From assembly GCF_004345825.1 (NCBI RefSeq), contig NZ_SLXM01000010.1, positions 62,001 through 126,000 on the forward strand: a stretch of 64,000 nucleotides of DNA, read 5' to 3'. Both the position numbers and the translations under genes were made by a program. Under the pieces are notes generated by a model, which ran no database searches, was not told the origin of the DNA, and worked only from the letters and a program-made list of their open reading frames with translations. The stretch comes from Tenacibaculum skagerrakense. Its GTDB lineage: Bacteria; Bacteroidota; Bacteroidia; Flavobacteriales; Flavobacteriaceae. Below, piece after piece: positions 42,674 to 52,650 of the stretch; within the stretch, counting starts at the first letter, position 1, and every line of letters begins with the position of its first letter.

Positions 42674-44485
42674 TTAGAAGCAGTATTTATTTTCTGCTTT
42701 TAATTTCTCTGCGATTGTATTACGTAATTCAACTACATTAGGGTAGTTTGTATATTTAGTAAAACGCTTTAATCCCATTAACATCATACGTTGCTCATCT
42801 CCTTCAGCGAAAGAAATGATTCCTTCTCTACCACTTTTAGTAATGATTTCAACAGCGTTGTATAAATATAATTTAGCCATAGCGATTTGCTCTTTTTGAG
42901 CAGCTTCACCAAAACGCTTAACATTCTTTTCAGTTCTTAAAATTGTAGATTCAGCCATGTAAATCTCAATTAAAATATTAGAAGCAGCCGTTAATAATTG
43001 TTGATGCTTTTCTAAATCTGGACCAAACTTTTGAACAGCAGAACCAGCTACCATTAAGAATACTTTCTTTAAACGAGCGATGATGTCTTTCTCTTCAGAA
43101 AATAATTCAGAAAAATCAGGAGCGTCAAATGAAGGAATACCCATTAATTCATTTCCAACAGCTGTAGCTGGTCCTAATAAATCAACATGACCTTTCATTG
43201 CTTTCTTTACTAACATACCTACAGATAACATACGGTTAATTTCGTTTGTTCCTTCATAGATACGAGCAATACGAGCATCTCTCCATGCTGATTCCATTGG
43301 AGTTTCTTCAGAGAATCCCATACCACCAAAGATTTGGATTCCTTCGTCAGCACAGTTTTGAATATCTTCTGATACTGCTACTTTTAAGATAGAGCACTCG
43401 ATAGCAAATTCTTCAACACCTTTTAATTCAGCATCTTGATGAGAATTTCCTTCAGATTCACGAATTGCGATTCTATCTTCAATGTTTTTAGCAGCTCTAT
43501 AAGAAGCAGATTCACCTGCATATGCATTAGTAGCCATTTCAGCTAACTTCATTTTAATAGCTCCGAATTCAGCAATAGGAGTTTTAAACTGCTTACGCTC
43601 GTTAGCATATTTTACTGCATCAGTAATAACTCTTCTTTGAGAATCTAAACAAGCAGCAGCTAATTTAATACGACCAACGTTTAAGGCATTCATTGCAATT
43701 TTAAATCCACCACCACGCTCAGATAACATGTTTTCAACTGGAATTAACGTATCGTTAAAGAATACTTGACGAGTAGAAGACGCTCTAATACCTAATTTAT
43801 GCTCTTCTTCACCTAAAGTTACTCCGTTTGGATTGTTTTTATCATATTCTAAGATAAATCCAGTAATATTTTTATCATTTTCTATACGAGCAAAAACGAT
43901 AAAGATTTCAGCAAAACCTGCATTTGAAATCCACATTTTTTGTCCGTTAATTTTATAATGCTTACCATCTTCAGTTAACTCAGCAGTAGTCTTTCCTGAG
44001 TTAGCATCAGATCCTGCACCTGGCTCAGTTAAACAATAAGCTCCAAACCTTTCACCCATTGCTAAAGCTGGTACGTATTTTTGCTTTTGCTCTTCAGTAC
44101 CATATAAAGTAATTGGCATAGTACCAATACCTGTGTGTGCACCAAAAGCAGTACTAAAAGATCCTGTACCACTAGAAATGTAATCACAAGTTAACATCGT
44201 AGAAACGAATCCCATTCCTAATCCTCCGTAAGCTTCAGGAACAGCAACTCCTAAGAATCCTAATTCACCAGCTTTACGCATAGTTTCTTCTGTTAACGCA
44301 TAATCTTTTGCTTCAAAACGAGTTTTATGAGGAATAATCTCACGCTCGTTAAATTCTTTTACAGCATCGCGCATCATTGTTTGCTCTTCTGTAAAATCTT
44401 CTGGAGTAAATACATCTTCACATTTAGTTTCTTTAACTAAAAACTGTCCTCCTCTAATGATATCTTTATTTAATGTTTCAGCCAT
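42674..44485 (-). CDS. Acyl-CoA dehydrogenase
   Basis: FAD enzyme for the first step of fatty acid beta-oxidation. The protein is 603 aa. The acyl-CoA dehydrogenase core has AYCLTEPGAGSDANS near 150 and KMWISNAGFAEIFIVFA near 182. ARIYEGTNEINRML near 412 holds the catalytic Glu. A C-terminal extension of about 170 residues, typical of the long bacterial form, follows. Last gene of the marR-headed operon, 28 bp after the thiolase. Confidence 0.94.
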   Translation of the reverse strand: MAETLNKDIIRGGQFLVKETKCEDVFTPEDFTEEQTMMRDAVKEFNEREIIPHKTRFEAKDYALTEETMRKAGELGFLGVAVPEAYGGLGMGFVSTMLTCDYISSGTGSFSTAFGAHTGIGTMPITLYGTEEQKQKYVPALAMGERFGAYCLTEPGAGSDANSGKTTAELTEDGKHYKINGQKMWISNAGFAEIFIVFARIENDKNITGFILEYDKNNPNGVTLGEEEHKLGIRASSTRQVFFNDTLIPVENMLSERGGGFKIAMNALNVGRIKLAAACLDSQRRVITDAVKYANERKQFKTPIAEFGAIKMKLAEMATNAYAGESASYRAAKNIEDRIAIRESEGNSHQDAELKGVEEFAIECSILKVAVSEDIQNCADEGIQIFGGMGFSEETPMESAWRDARIARIYEGTNEINRMLSVGMLVKKAMKGHVDLLGPATAVGNELMGIPSFDAPDFSELFSEEKDIIARLKKVFLMVAGSAVQKFGPDLEKHQQLLTAASNILIEIYMAESTILRTEKNVKRFGEAAQKEQIAMAKLYLYNAVEIITKSGREGIISFAEGDEQRMMLMGLKRFTKYTNYPNVVELRNTIAEKLKAENKYCF

Positions 44486-44513
44486 TTTTAATAATTTTTG
44501 TTCGTTTGAAATG

Positions 44514-45704
44514 TTAGTTTAAAAATTCAAAAATACCAGCAGCTCCTTGACCAGTACCTACACACATAGTTACCATTCCGTACTTATTTTTCATTTCACG
44601 CTTACGCATTTCATCAAATAACTGTACTGATAACTTCGCTCCTGTACAACCTAATGGGTGACCTAAAGCAATAGCTCCTCCATTTACGTTGATGATATCA
44701 GGGTTTAATCCTAACTCTCTTATTACTGCTAATGATTGAGAAGCAAATGCTTCGTTCAATTCAATTAAGTCAACATCGTTTTGTTGTAAACCTGCTTGTT
44801 TTAATGCTTTTGGAATAGCAGCAACTGGTCCGATTCCCATAATTCTTGGAGGAACACCAGCAGCAGCATAACTTACCATACGAGCAATTGGTTCTAAGTT
44901 TAATTCTTTTACCATTGCTTCGCTCATTACCATAACAAAGGCAGCTCCATCACTCGTTTGAGAAGAGTTACCAGCAGTTACAGATCCGTTTGCAGCAAAA
45001 ACTGGGCGTAATTTAGCTAAAGCTTCAACGCTAGTTCCTTTACGAGGACCTTCATCTTTAGTAACTGTAAACTTACGAGTAGCTTTTTTACCGTTTGCAT
45101 CTACATAAGTTTCTTCTACTTCAATTGGTACGATTTGATCTTGAAAACGATCTTCAGCTAATGCTTTTAAAGCTTTCATGTGAGAGTTATAAGCAAACTC
45201 ATCTTGATCAGCACGAGAAACATTATACTCTTGAGCAACAGCTTCTGCAGTATTTCCCATTCCCCAGTAATAATCTTCATGACCAGCATTAACAATATTA
45301 TAGTTTAATTCTGGTTTGAAACCTGTCATAGGAACAGAAGTCATACTTTCCGCACCACCAGCAATAATACACTCTGCCATTCCAGATTGAATTTTTGCAA
45401 CAGCCATACCAATTGTTTCTAATCCTGAAGAGCAAAAACGGTTAACGGTAACACCAGGAACATCTACAGAGTTCAATCCTATTAAAGAAATGATACGCGC
45501 CATGTTTAATCCTTGAGATCCTTCAGGCATAGCATTTCCCACAATTACATCATCAATACGTTTAACGTCAAACTCAGGAAGTTTTCCCATCATGTATTGA
45601 ATTGTCTCAGCAGCTAATTCATCTGCTCTTTTAAATCTAAAACCACCTCTTTTTGATTTACCTACGGCAGTTCTATATCCTTTTACTATATATGCTGTTT
45701 TCAT
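44514..45704 (-). CDS. fadA: Acetyl-CoA acyltransferase (thiolase)
   Basis: Cleaves 3-ketoacyl-CoA in the last step of beta-oxidation. The protein is 396 aa with nucleophile Cys91 in NRFCSSG, the ALGHPLGCTGA motif near 345 with catalytic His, and CVGTGQGAAG near 382 with the second catalytic Cys. It lies 3 bp after the multifunctional hydratase/dehydrogenase gene, the usual order for a trifunctional-type complex. Confidence 0.94.
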   Translation of the reverse strand: MKTAYIVKGYRTAVGKSKRGGFRFKRADELAAETIQYMMGKLPEFDVKRIDDVIVGNAMPEGSQGLNMARIISLIGLNSVDVPGVTVNRFCSSGLETIGMAVAKIQSGMAECIIAGGAESMTSVPMTGFKPELNYNIVNAGHEDYYWGMGNTAEAVAQEYNVSRADQDEFAYNSHMKALKALAEDRFQDQIVPIEVEETYVDANGKKATRKFTVTKDEGPRKGTSVEALAKLRPVFAANGSVTAGNSSQTSDGAAFVMVMSEAMVKELNLEPIARMVSYAAAGVPPRIMGIGPVAAIPKALKQAGLQQNDVDLIELNEAFASQSLAVIRELGLNPDIINVNGGAIALGHPLGCTGAKLSVQLFDEMRKREMKNKYGMVTMCVGTGQGAAGIFEFLN

Positions 45705-45707
45705 TGT

Positions 45708-48116
45708 TTAATTTCTTAATGGTTTACCAGTTTTTAACATGTGCTGAATACGCTCTAATGTTTTACGTTCTGTACATAGACTTAAGAAAGCTTCTCGCTC
45801 AATGTCTAATAAATATTGTTCAGATACTTTTGTTGGTTCTGATAAATCTCCACCAGCCATTACATAAGCTAGTTTGTTTGCAATCTTTTGATCGTGCTCT
45901 GAAATAAATTTACTTGCTTGCATAGAATCTGTAGCTACCATAAATGCACCTAAAGCTTGCTTACCAAGCACTAATACATCTTTACGGTTTACAGGTTGTG
46001 TATAACCAGCTTCAGCTAATAATCTTGCATGTTTCTTAGCTTCTGCAATTTGACGGTCTCTATTAACCACTACAACATCTTTACCTTTTTGTAATAAACC
46101 TAAGTCAAAAGCTTCGTAAGCTGATGTTGAAACCTTAGCCATACCGATAGTTAAGAAATATTCTTGAAGAACATTTAATTGTACGTCTCCAGCACGGAAA
46201 GTGTCAGATGCTCTTAAAGCCATTTCTTTAGATCCTCCACCACCTGGAATTACACCAACTCCAAATTCTACTAATCCCATGTATGTTTCTGCAGCAGCTA
46301 CAACTTTGTCAGCATGTAATGATAATTCACATCCTCCTCCTAAAGCCATTCCATGTGGAGCAGCAATTACAGGAATAGAAGAATAACGCATACGCATCAT
46401 TGTATCTTGGAAGTATTTGATAGCCATGTTTAGCTCATCGTATTCTTGCTCAACAGCCATCATGAAAATCATACCGATGTTTGCTCCAACAGAGAAGTTA
46501 GCACCTTGATTTCCTACTACTAGTCCTTCAAAATCTTTTTCAGCTAAATCAACAGCTTTGTTTAATCCAGCTAACACATCTCCACCAATAGTATTCATCT
46601 TAGATTGGAATTCACAGTTTAAGATACCGTCTCCTAAATCTTCGATTACAACCCCAGAATTTTTGAATACTTCGTTAGATTTTCTAATGTTATCTAAAAT
46701 GATGAATGAATCTTGACCTGGTTTTTTAACCTGAGCTTTTTCATTTACATCATAATAATAAGTAGCACCTTCTTTAACAGTATAGAAAGCAGTTTCTCCT
46801 TTAGCAACCATTTCAGTTACCCAAGCAGCAGGTTCTTTACCCTCAGCTTTCATTAATTCGATACCTTTTTCAACACCAACAGCATCCCAAATTTCGAACG
46901 GGCCGTTTTCCCATCCGAAACCAGCTTTCATGGCATCGTCAATTCTATATAATTCGTCAGAAATTTCTGGAATTCTGTTTTGAACATAAGCAAACATTGC
47001 AGCGAAGTTTTTACGATAAAACTCACCTGCTTTGTCTTTACCACCAACTAATACTTTAAATCTATCAATCGGCTTGTCAATCGTTTTCGTTAATTCTAAA
47101 GTAGCAAAAGAAGCTCTTTTGTTAGGACGATATTCCATCGTATCTAAATCTAACGTTAAGATTTCTTTCTTACCTTCAGCACTTACCGATTTTTTGTAGA
47201 AACCTTGTCCAGTTTTGCTTCCTAACCATTTGTTTTCCATCATTGTATTGATGAAACCTGGTAGTTTAAATAATTCGTGAGCTTCATCATTTGGACAGTT
47301 ATCGTAAATACCATTAGCAACGTGTACTAACGTATCTAATCCAACTACATCTACCGTACGGAAAGTAGCAGATTTTGGACGGCCAATTACTGGTCCGGTT
47401 AATTTATCTACTTCCTCAACAGTTAAACCTAATTCTTTTACTTGATGGAATAACGATTGAATTCCGAAGATACCAATACGGTTTCCAATAAATGCAGGAG
47501 TATCTTTAGCTAAAACAGAAGTTTTCCCTAAAAACTTATCTCCATATTCCATTAAAAAGTCTGTAACCTCTGGTTTACAATCTGGACCAGGAACAACTTC
47601 AAATAATTTTAAGTAACGAGGAGGGTTAAAGAAGTGTGTTACAGCAAAGTGTTTTCTGAAATCTTCACTTCGTCCTTCATTCATAAACTTAATAGGAATA
47701 CCAGATGTATTTGAAGAAATAATTGTACCAGGTGTTCTGTATTTTTCAACCTTTTCAAAAACACTTTTCTTAATATCTAAGCGTTCTACCACAACCTCCA
47801 TTACCCAATCTACATCTTTAATCTTGTGTAAATCGTCATCAATATTACCAGTTGTAATTCTATCTGCAAATTTCTTGTGGTAAATAGGAGATGGTTTAGA
47901 TTTCAAAGAAGCTGTTAAAGCATCTTTAACTAAACGATTACGAACAACTTTGTCTTCTAGTGTCAATCCTTTTGCTTTCTCAATATCGTTTAATTCTCTT
48001 GGAACTATATCCAAAAGTAATACATCAACACCGATATTGGCAAAGTGACAAGCAATTCCTGATCCCATAATTCCAGATCCGATAATTGCTACTTTTTTGA
48101 TTCTTCTTTTGCTCAT
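45708..48116 (-). CDS. 3-hydroxyacyl-CoA dehydrogenase / enoyl-CoA hydratase fusion
   Basis: Bifunctional beta-oxidation enzyme of 802 aa with the domains in the order dehydrogenase then hydratase, reversed relative to E. coli FadB. The NAD motif IGSGIMGSGIACHFA lies at about 10-24, with HFFNPPRYLKLFEVV near 165. The hydratase part is at about 490-690 with NFSVGANIGM and GMALGGGCELSLHAD near 595, which form the oxyanion hole. It is followed by thiolase after 3 bp. Confidence 0.93.
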   Translation of the reverse strand: MSKRRIKKVAIIGSGIMGSGIACHFANIGVDVLLLDIVPRELNDIEKAKGLTLEDKVVRNRLVKDALTASLKSKPSPIYHKKFADRITTGNIDDDLHKIKDVDWVMEVVVERLDIKKSVFEKVEKYRTPGTIISSNTSGIPIKFMNEGRSEDFRKHFAVTHFFNPPRYLKLFEVVPGPDCKPEVTDFLMEYGDKFLGKTSVLAKDTPAFIGNRIGIFGIQSLFHQVKELGLTVEEVDKLTGPVIGRPKSATFRTVDVVGLDTLVHVANGIYDNCPNDEAHELFKLPGFINTMMENKWLGSKTGQGFYKKSVSAEGKKEILTLDLDTMEYRPNKRASFATLELTKTIDKPIDRFKVLVGGKDKAGEFYRKNFAAMFAYVQNRIPEISDELYRIDDAMKAGFGWENGPFEIWDAVGVEKGIELMKAEGKEPAAWVTEMVAKGETAFYTVKEGATYYYDVNEKAQVKKPGQDSFIILDNIRKSNEVFKNSGVVIEDLGDGILNCEFQSKMNTIGGDVLAGLNKAVDLAEKDFEGLVVGNQGANFSVGANIGMIFMMAVEQEYDELNMAIKYFQDTMMRMRYSSIPVIAAPHGMALGGGCELSLHADKVVAAAETYMGLVEFGVGVIPGGGGSKEMALRASDTFRAGDVQLNVLQEYFLTIGMAKVSTSAYEAFDLGLLQKGKDVVVVNRDRQIAEAKKHARLLAEAGYTQPVNRKDVLVLGKQALGAFMVATDSMQASKFISEHDQKIANKLAYVMAGGDLSEPTKVSEQYLLDIEREAFLSLCTERKTLERIQHMLKTGKPLRN

Positions 48117-48136
48117 TACTTGAATAGGTTTGATTG

Positions 48137-48595
48137 TTATACAGCCTCAGAAGACATATCTCCATATATCTGTTTATCGGCTATAAGTTTGTTTATGATT
48201 TCGGTTACTTTAAAAAATGAATTTATTTCGGTTTCGGTTAAGTTTTCACGTATTTTATTATTGAATTGATATACATGTCCTTTCGAGATTTCTCTTTTCT
48301 CTCTACCGAATTCTGTAAGTTTTATAATAACACTCCTTCCGTCCTCAGGGTTTTTCTCGCGAATTATTAAACCTTTATCTTCCATTGATTTTAAAATTCT
48401 AGAAAGACTAGTTGGTTCCATTCCCATTAAAGGACCTAATGCCGTAGAAGGAGTTCCTTCTTCGATATCTATATTAAGTAACACAAATGCCATAGCCATT
48501 GTACTATCATGTTTTGAGGCTTGCTCATTATACATTTTAGCCACGGCTTGCCATGTTGCTCTTAATTGATGATCTATTGTTTTACTTTTATCCAT
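48137..48595 (-). CDS. MarR-family regulator of the beta-oxidation operon
   Basis: Winged-helix repressor of 152 aa from the ATG at 48595; a longer frame would place its start inside the operator region. The recognition part is around TALGPLMGMEPTSLSRILKSMEDKGLI with the wing KNPEDGRSVIIKLTEFG. It is the first gene of the operon, followed after 20 bp by the hydratase/dehydrogenase. Two near-identical palindromes just upstream suggest autoregulation, probably relieved by acyl-CoA as in comparable FadR/MarR systems (inference). Confidence 0.9.
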   Translation of the reverse strand: MDKSKTIDHQLRATWQAVAKMYNEQASKHDSTMAMAFVLLNIDIEEGTPSTALGPLMGMEPTSLSRILKSMEDKGLIIREKNPEDGRSVIIKLTEFGREKREISKGHVYQFNNKIRENLTETEINSFFKVTEIINKLIADKQIYGDMSSEAV

Positions 48596-48606
48596 ATTAG
48601 CGATTC

Positions 48607-48614
48607 CAAATATA
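48607..48614 (-). promoter_or_regulatory. -7 box of the marR/beta-oxidation operon
   Basis: TATATTTG on the minus strand, 11 nt before the marR ATG. The expected -33 position falls inside the first operator palindrome (48624-48639). Confidence 0.55.
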
Positions 48615-48623
48615 CAGAAATTT

Positions 48624-48639
48624 ATTATGCGTGCATAGT
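48624..48639. promoter_or_regulatory. MarR operator candidate 1
   Basis: ATTATGCGTGCATAGT differs at two positions from the perfect palindrome 29 bp further upstream. It overlaps the presumed -33 region of the operon promoter. Confidence 0.65.
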
Positions 48640-48652
48640 AAATTGAAAAAAA

Positions 48653-48668
48653 ATTATGCATGCATAAT
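48653..48668. promoter_or_regulatory. MarR operator candidate 2 (perfect palindrome)
   Basis: ATTATGCATGCATAAT is a 16-bp perfect palindrome located upstream of the marR promoter. Its size and symmetry fit a MarR dimer site. Confidence 0.7.
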
Positions 48669-48847
48669 AAATATTAACAATTAATTAATACAGAAAACTG
48701 AGATTATGAGATTATAACTGCAATATTTTTAAGGGATTATCAATTTTTTTGGAAAAACAAAAAAACGAAGAGTTTTGTTTTTTTGCTGATTTATAGCCAA
48801 TCATGTAACAAATCAGAATCTAATTCTACTAATCTTTCGAAAGTATG

Positions 48848-48855
48848 TATGTTTG
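48848..48855 (+). promoter_or_regulatory. Putative -7 box for the ABC transporter operon
   Basis: TATGTTTG fits TAnnTTTG and lies 37 nt before the ATG at 48893. A TTC occurs at about -33 with a 21-nt spacer. Confidence 0.45.
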
Positions 48856-48892
48856 TACTACATCTTACTAAACTAAAAATCAACTTAAGCCT

Positions 48893-49822
48893 ATGAATAA
48901 CTTATTAGAAATTAATAATGTAGTAAAACGTTATGGGGATTATACTGCATTAAATGATGTTTCTATGCATATCCCGAAAGGAAGTGTTTTTGGATTACTA
49001 GGTCCAAACGGAGCAGGGAAGACTTCACTTATTAGAATTATTAATCAAATAACAATGCCAGATAGTGGAGACATAATTCTGGATGGAGAAAAACTAGCTC
49101 CTAAACACATTGCACATATTGGATATTTACCTGAAGAAAGAGGGTTGTATAAATCTATGAAAGTAGGGGAACAGGCTTTGTATTTAGCTCAATTAAAAGG
49201 AATGAGTAAATCCGAAGCTAGACAAAAACTCAAGTATTGGTTTGATAAATTTGATATTGGTGCTTGGTGGAACAAGAAAATTGAAGAGTTATCGAAAGGT
49301 ATGGCGCAAAAGGTTCAATTTGTTGTAACTGTATTGCATTCACCTAAACTATTAATTTTTGATGAGCCTTTTTCTGGATTTGACCCAATTAATGCACAAC
49401 TAATTGCTAAAGAAATATTACAATTAAGAGATGAAGGATCAACTATTATTTTCTCTACACATAGAATGGAGAGTGTTGAAGAAATGTGTGATCATATTGC
49501 ATTAATCCATAAGTCAAATAAAATTTTAGATGGAAAGTTAGAAGATATTAAGAGACAATATCGAACTAATGTTTTTGAAATTGGATTTAAAACAGATAAT
49601 CAAGATTTGATTTTAGGAGAATTAAAAGAAAAGTTTGAAGTAAGTACTGCAGATTTTAAATCGTTAAATGAAGGTTTAAAACTAAAAGTAAAGTTAATCA
49701 ATGGTAATACATCTGGAGATTTGTTATCATATTTAACTTCAAAAGGAGAGGTAAATCATTTTGTAGAAATGGTTCCTAGTGCAAACGATATTTTCATTCA
49801 AGCAGTAAATAAAACTCAATAA
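48893..49822 (+). CDS. ABC transporter ATP-binding protein (NatA-like)
   Basis: The protein is 309 aa. Walker A GPNGAGKTS near 38, signature ELSKGMAQKV near 136, Walker B LLIFDEPFSGFD near 155 and a switch His in STHRMES near 190 are visible. A C-terminal extension of about 80 residues resembles DUF4162 of Na+/drug exporters. It is followed after 5 bp by the matching permease. Substrate unknown; NatAB-type sodium or cationic compound efflux is the usual annotation. Confidence 0.9.
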   Translation: MNNLLEINNVVKRYGDYTALNDVSMHIPKGSVFGLLGPNGAGKTSLIRIINQITMPDSGDIILDGEKLAPKHIAHIGYLPEERGLYKSMKVGEQALYLAQLKGMSKSEARQKLKYWFDKFDIGAWWNKKIEELSKGMAQKVQFVVTVLHSPKLLIFDEPFSGFDPINAQLIAKEILQLRDEGSTIIFSTHRMESVEEMCDHIALIHKSNKILDGKLEDIKRQYRTNVFEIGFKTDNQDLILGELKEKFEVSTADFKSLNEGLKLKVKLINGNTSGDLLSYLTSKGEVNHFVEMVPSANDIFIQAVNKTQ

Positions 49823-49827
49823 AGGTT

Positions 49828-51153
49828 ATGGACAAGTTAAAATTAATTATACAGCGAGAATTTTTAGCGAAAGTTAAAAATAAGTCATTTATTATCATGA
49901 CATTTTTGAGTCCATTACTAATGGTAGGAATGGGAGCTTTGGTGTATTTCTTAATGAAGAAAAACGAAGAAAAAGTTAAAAAGATTGTTTATGTAGACAA
50001 CTCGGGAATTTTTTCTAAAGAAACTTTTAAAGATTCTAAAACTGTAACCTATGAAGATTATACAAAGTTAGGTGTAGAAGAAACTAAGAAGAAAGTTGAA
50101 GAAGGAAATTATTACGGAGCATTGATTATTCCTAAAAAAGATAGCTTAGAGATTTTAGCAAACTCAATAGAGTTTTATTCTAAAGATTCTCCTGGTTTAT
50201 CATTTATGGGAGAAATTGAGAGTAAAGTAGAAACAAGATTGAAAAACTTAAAGCTTACAAAATTTGGTATTGACTTAGAAAAAATTGAAGCTTCTAAAAT
50301 TTCTTCAGATATAAAGATGTATAATTTTTCTGGAGAAGAATCTACGAAGGCCAAAAACGTTGCAAGTATTATTGCTGGTGGAGCAGCTGGTTATTTACTA
50401 TTCATGTTTGTTTTAATTTATGGAACTTCAGTAATGAGAAGTGTTATTGAAGAAAAGACAAGTAGAATTATTGAAGTGATAATTTCTTCTGTAAAGCCAT
50501 TCCAATTAATGCTTGGTAAAATTATAGGAAATGCTTCTGCAGGTTTGGTACAATTTTTTGTTTGGGGAATTATCATTTTCATTTTAAGTATGGTGTTACC
50601 AATGGTTTTTGGAATTGATATGACCGAAATGCAATCTACTAGAGTTACACCAGAGCAAATGGAAGCAATGAAAGAAGCTGCTGGAGGTGGGAAACTAGAA
50701 CGATTAATAAAAGAGGTTTTAGATCTTCCTTTGTTAAAAATGTTTACCCTTTTTATTTTCTATTTCTTTGGTGGATATATGTTGTATAGTTCTTTATTTG
50801 CGGCAATTGGTGCTGCTGTAGATAATGAAACAGATACACAACAATTTATGACTCCAATAATGTTACCGTTAATATTAGGTGTATATGTGGGATTCTTTAC
50901 CGTTATCAATGATCCTCACGGACCGATATCTGTTATTTTTTCGTACATTCCGTTCACCTCTCCAATAGTAATGTTAATGAGAATTCCATTCGGAGTAGCT
51001 TGGTGGGAAATAGCTTTGTCTCTTTTCTTATTAATAATTACCTTTATGAGTTCCGTATGGATTGCTGCTAAAATTTATAGAGTAGGAATTTTAATGTACG
51101 GTAAAAAAGCAAATTATAAAGATCTATGGAAGTGGATTCGATATAGTTCTTAA
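49828..51153 (+). CDS. ABC-2 family permease (NatB-like)
   Basis: The protein is 441 aa. The first membrane helix (about 22-42) is followed by a large extracytoplasmic domain (about 45-180) and five or more helices from about 185, including the conserved GTSVMRSVIEEKTSRIIEVIISSVKP segment typical of NatB-like exporters. It pairs with the ATPase 5 bp upstream. Confidence 0.9.
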   Translation: MDKLKLIIQREFLAKVKNKSFIIMTFLSPLLMVGMGALVYFLMKKNEEKVKKIVYVDNSGIFSKETFKDSKTVTYEDYTKLGVEETKKKVEEGNYYGALIIPKKDSLEILANSIEFYSKDSPGLSFMGEIESKVETRLKNLKLTKFGIDLEKIEASKISSDIKMYNFSGEESTKAKNVASIIAGGAAGYLLFMFVLIYGTSVMRSVIEEKTSRIIEVIISSVKPFQLMLGKIIGNASAGLVQFFVWGIIIFILSMVLPMVFGIDMTEMQSTRVTPEQMEAMKEAAGGGKLERLIKEVLDLPLLKMFTLFIFYFFGGYMLYSSLFAAIGAAVDNETDTQQFMTPIMLPLILGVYVGFFTVINDPHGPISVIFSYIPFTSPIVMLMRIPFGVAWWEIALSLFLLIITFMSSVWIAAKIYRVGILMYGKKANYKDLWKWIRYSS

Positions 51154-51173
51154 ACATATAGTTACAAGCAATA

Positions 51174-52007
51174 ATGGATGAATTAAAGAAATTTTTAAAT
51201 TATTCCTTTAAATATAATGATCACATAAGTATTAGTGTAAAGTCTTTGCTAATACTTTTTGTGATTATTATGCTAGTTTCTTTTTTGTTGAAACTGTTTA
51301 GAAGGTATGTGCAGAAGAAACTTCAAGAGCAAGATCAAAATAAATTTGATACTGTTTTTTCTTTTGGAAAATGGTTGTTGTATATCATTATTTTCCTAAT
51401 TACACTTCAAAGTTCTGGAGTTGAAATAACCGCTTTTTTTGCTGCATCTGCTGCTTTATTAATTGGTGTTGGTTTAGCGTTACAAACCTTTTTTCAGGAT
51501 ATCATTTCTGGAATTTTCATCATTTTAGATCAAAGTGTGCATGTTGGAGACATTATTGAGTTAGACGGAAAAGTTGGTAGAGTAGATGAAATTAGATTGC
51601 GAACAACCAGAGCAGTTACCATTGACAATAAAGTATTGGTAATTCCAAATCACTTATACCTAACAAATAGTTTATTCAACTGGACGCAAAACGGAACAAC
51701 TACTAGAGAAAGTGTTGAGGTTGGTGTAGCGTATGGTAGTGATGTTGAACTAGTAAAAGAATTATTAATAAAAGCAGCTTCAAGTCATCCTAAAGTTCTT
51801 GAGTTTCCTGAGCCGGTTGTGTTTTTTACAAACTTTGGAGATAGTTCGCTGGATTTTAAACTTGTTTTTACTTTAGATGATAGTTTTCAAGCAGCAATTC
51901 CTAAAAGCGATATTAGATTTACTATTAATAAATTATTTAAAGAAAATAATATTTCCATTCCTTTCCCACAGAGAGATGTACATATTATTGAGAATCCTAA
52001 GAAGTAA
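51174..52007 (+). CDS. Small-conductance mechanosensitive channel (MscS)
   Basis: The protein is 277 aa with three membrane helices. The pore-lining third helix lies around ALLIGVGLALQTFFQDIISG (about 95-114), followed by the beta domain with VHVGDIIELDGKVGRVDEI and VLVIPNHLYLTNSLFNW. The C-terminal alpha/beta vestibule is complete. It opens under hypo-osmotic tension. It lies 20 bp after the ABC permease, in the same transcript. Confidence 0.92.
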   Translation: MDELKKFLNYSFKYNDHISISVKSLLILFVIIMLVSFLLKLFRRYVQKKLQEQDQNKFDTVFSFGKWLLYIIIFLITLQSSGVEITAFFAASAALLIGVGLALQTFFQDIISGIFIILDQSVHVGDIIELDGKVGRVDEIRLRTTRAVTIDNKVLVIPNHLYLTNSLFNWTQNGTTTRESVEVGVAYGSDVELVKELLIKAASSHPKVLEFPEPVVFFTNFGDSSLDFKLVFTLDDSFQAAIPKSDIRFTINKLFKENNISIPFPQRDVHIIENPKK

Positions 52008-52032
52008 ATAGATAAATTCTAAATAATTTTTT

Positions 52033-52650
52033 ATGAAGATGAGAAAGATAATCAGCTTGATAACTCTTGTTTGTTTTATCTTGTTTTGGATTTTCAGTTT
52101 CATTGAGTTCGAATCATCTATTATGATTGTCGTACTTCTTATATCCTTACTTGTGAGTATTAAGACCTTCAAGGTTATTATGTTTTATTATTTGAAAAAC
52201 AAAAGAAAAAAGTTAGGAGAGCTTGAACTGTTTACAGGTAAATATAGAGACTTTTTGATATCAATAGTAGTTGTAGCTTTATTGTATTTTAGTACTAAAT
52301 ATTCCTATTTAATTGATTTTGCTCCTACGAAATTTCTAAATTATTTTTTTGACATTTCTCGAAATCCACTACCATATTTTATAATTTCATTAGCGTGTCT
52401 TATAGGAATGTTTCTAACTAATAATCATGTGTTTTATATAACAGAAAGCGGTTTGATTACTTTCGGAAATTACTTTGAATCGTATTTTTGGAATGATTTT
52501 ATTGAGTTTTCAATAATTGAGGAACAGTCTTTGATTAGGTTTAAAAAGAAAAACAATAAATTTCTTTTTGTTAAGTTCGAAGAATCGTATTTTGAAGAAA
52601 ATAAAGAAGAAATTTTAAAAGTATTGAATAAAAACATACTATATGTCTAA
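52033..52650 (+). CDS. Unknown four-helix membrane protein
   Basis: The protein is 205 aa. Hydrophobic segments lie at about 5-22, 28-46, 72-90 and 112-130. A C-terminal soluble part (about 133-205: TESGLITFGNYFESYFWNDF, then strands RFKKKNNKFLFVKF) looks like a bacterial PH-type domain. Not recognised further. The last 8 bp (ATGTCTAA) overlap the start of the response regulator, so the two are translationally coupled and may act together. Confidence 0.75.
   Translation: MKMRKIISLITLVCFILFWIFSFIEFESSIMIVVLLISLLVSIKTFKVIMFYYLKNKRKKLGELELFTGKYRDFLISIVVVALLYFSTKYSYLIDFAPTKFLNYFFDISRNPLPYFIISLACLIGMFLTNNHVFYITESGLITFGNYFESYFWNDFIEFSIIEEQSLIRFKKKNNKFLFVKFEESYFEENKEEILKVLNKNILYV

Noticed and set aside
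48758..48795. A/T-rich stretch resembling a terminator
   Set aside because: The arms around GAAGAG do not pair properly; it is simple AT-rich spacer between divergent operons.
52643..52650. 8-bp overlap of two genes, considered as a possible frameshifted fusion
   Set aside because: Both genes have complete, unrelated domain structures; the overlap is an ordinary translational-coupling junction.
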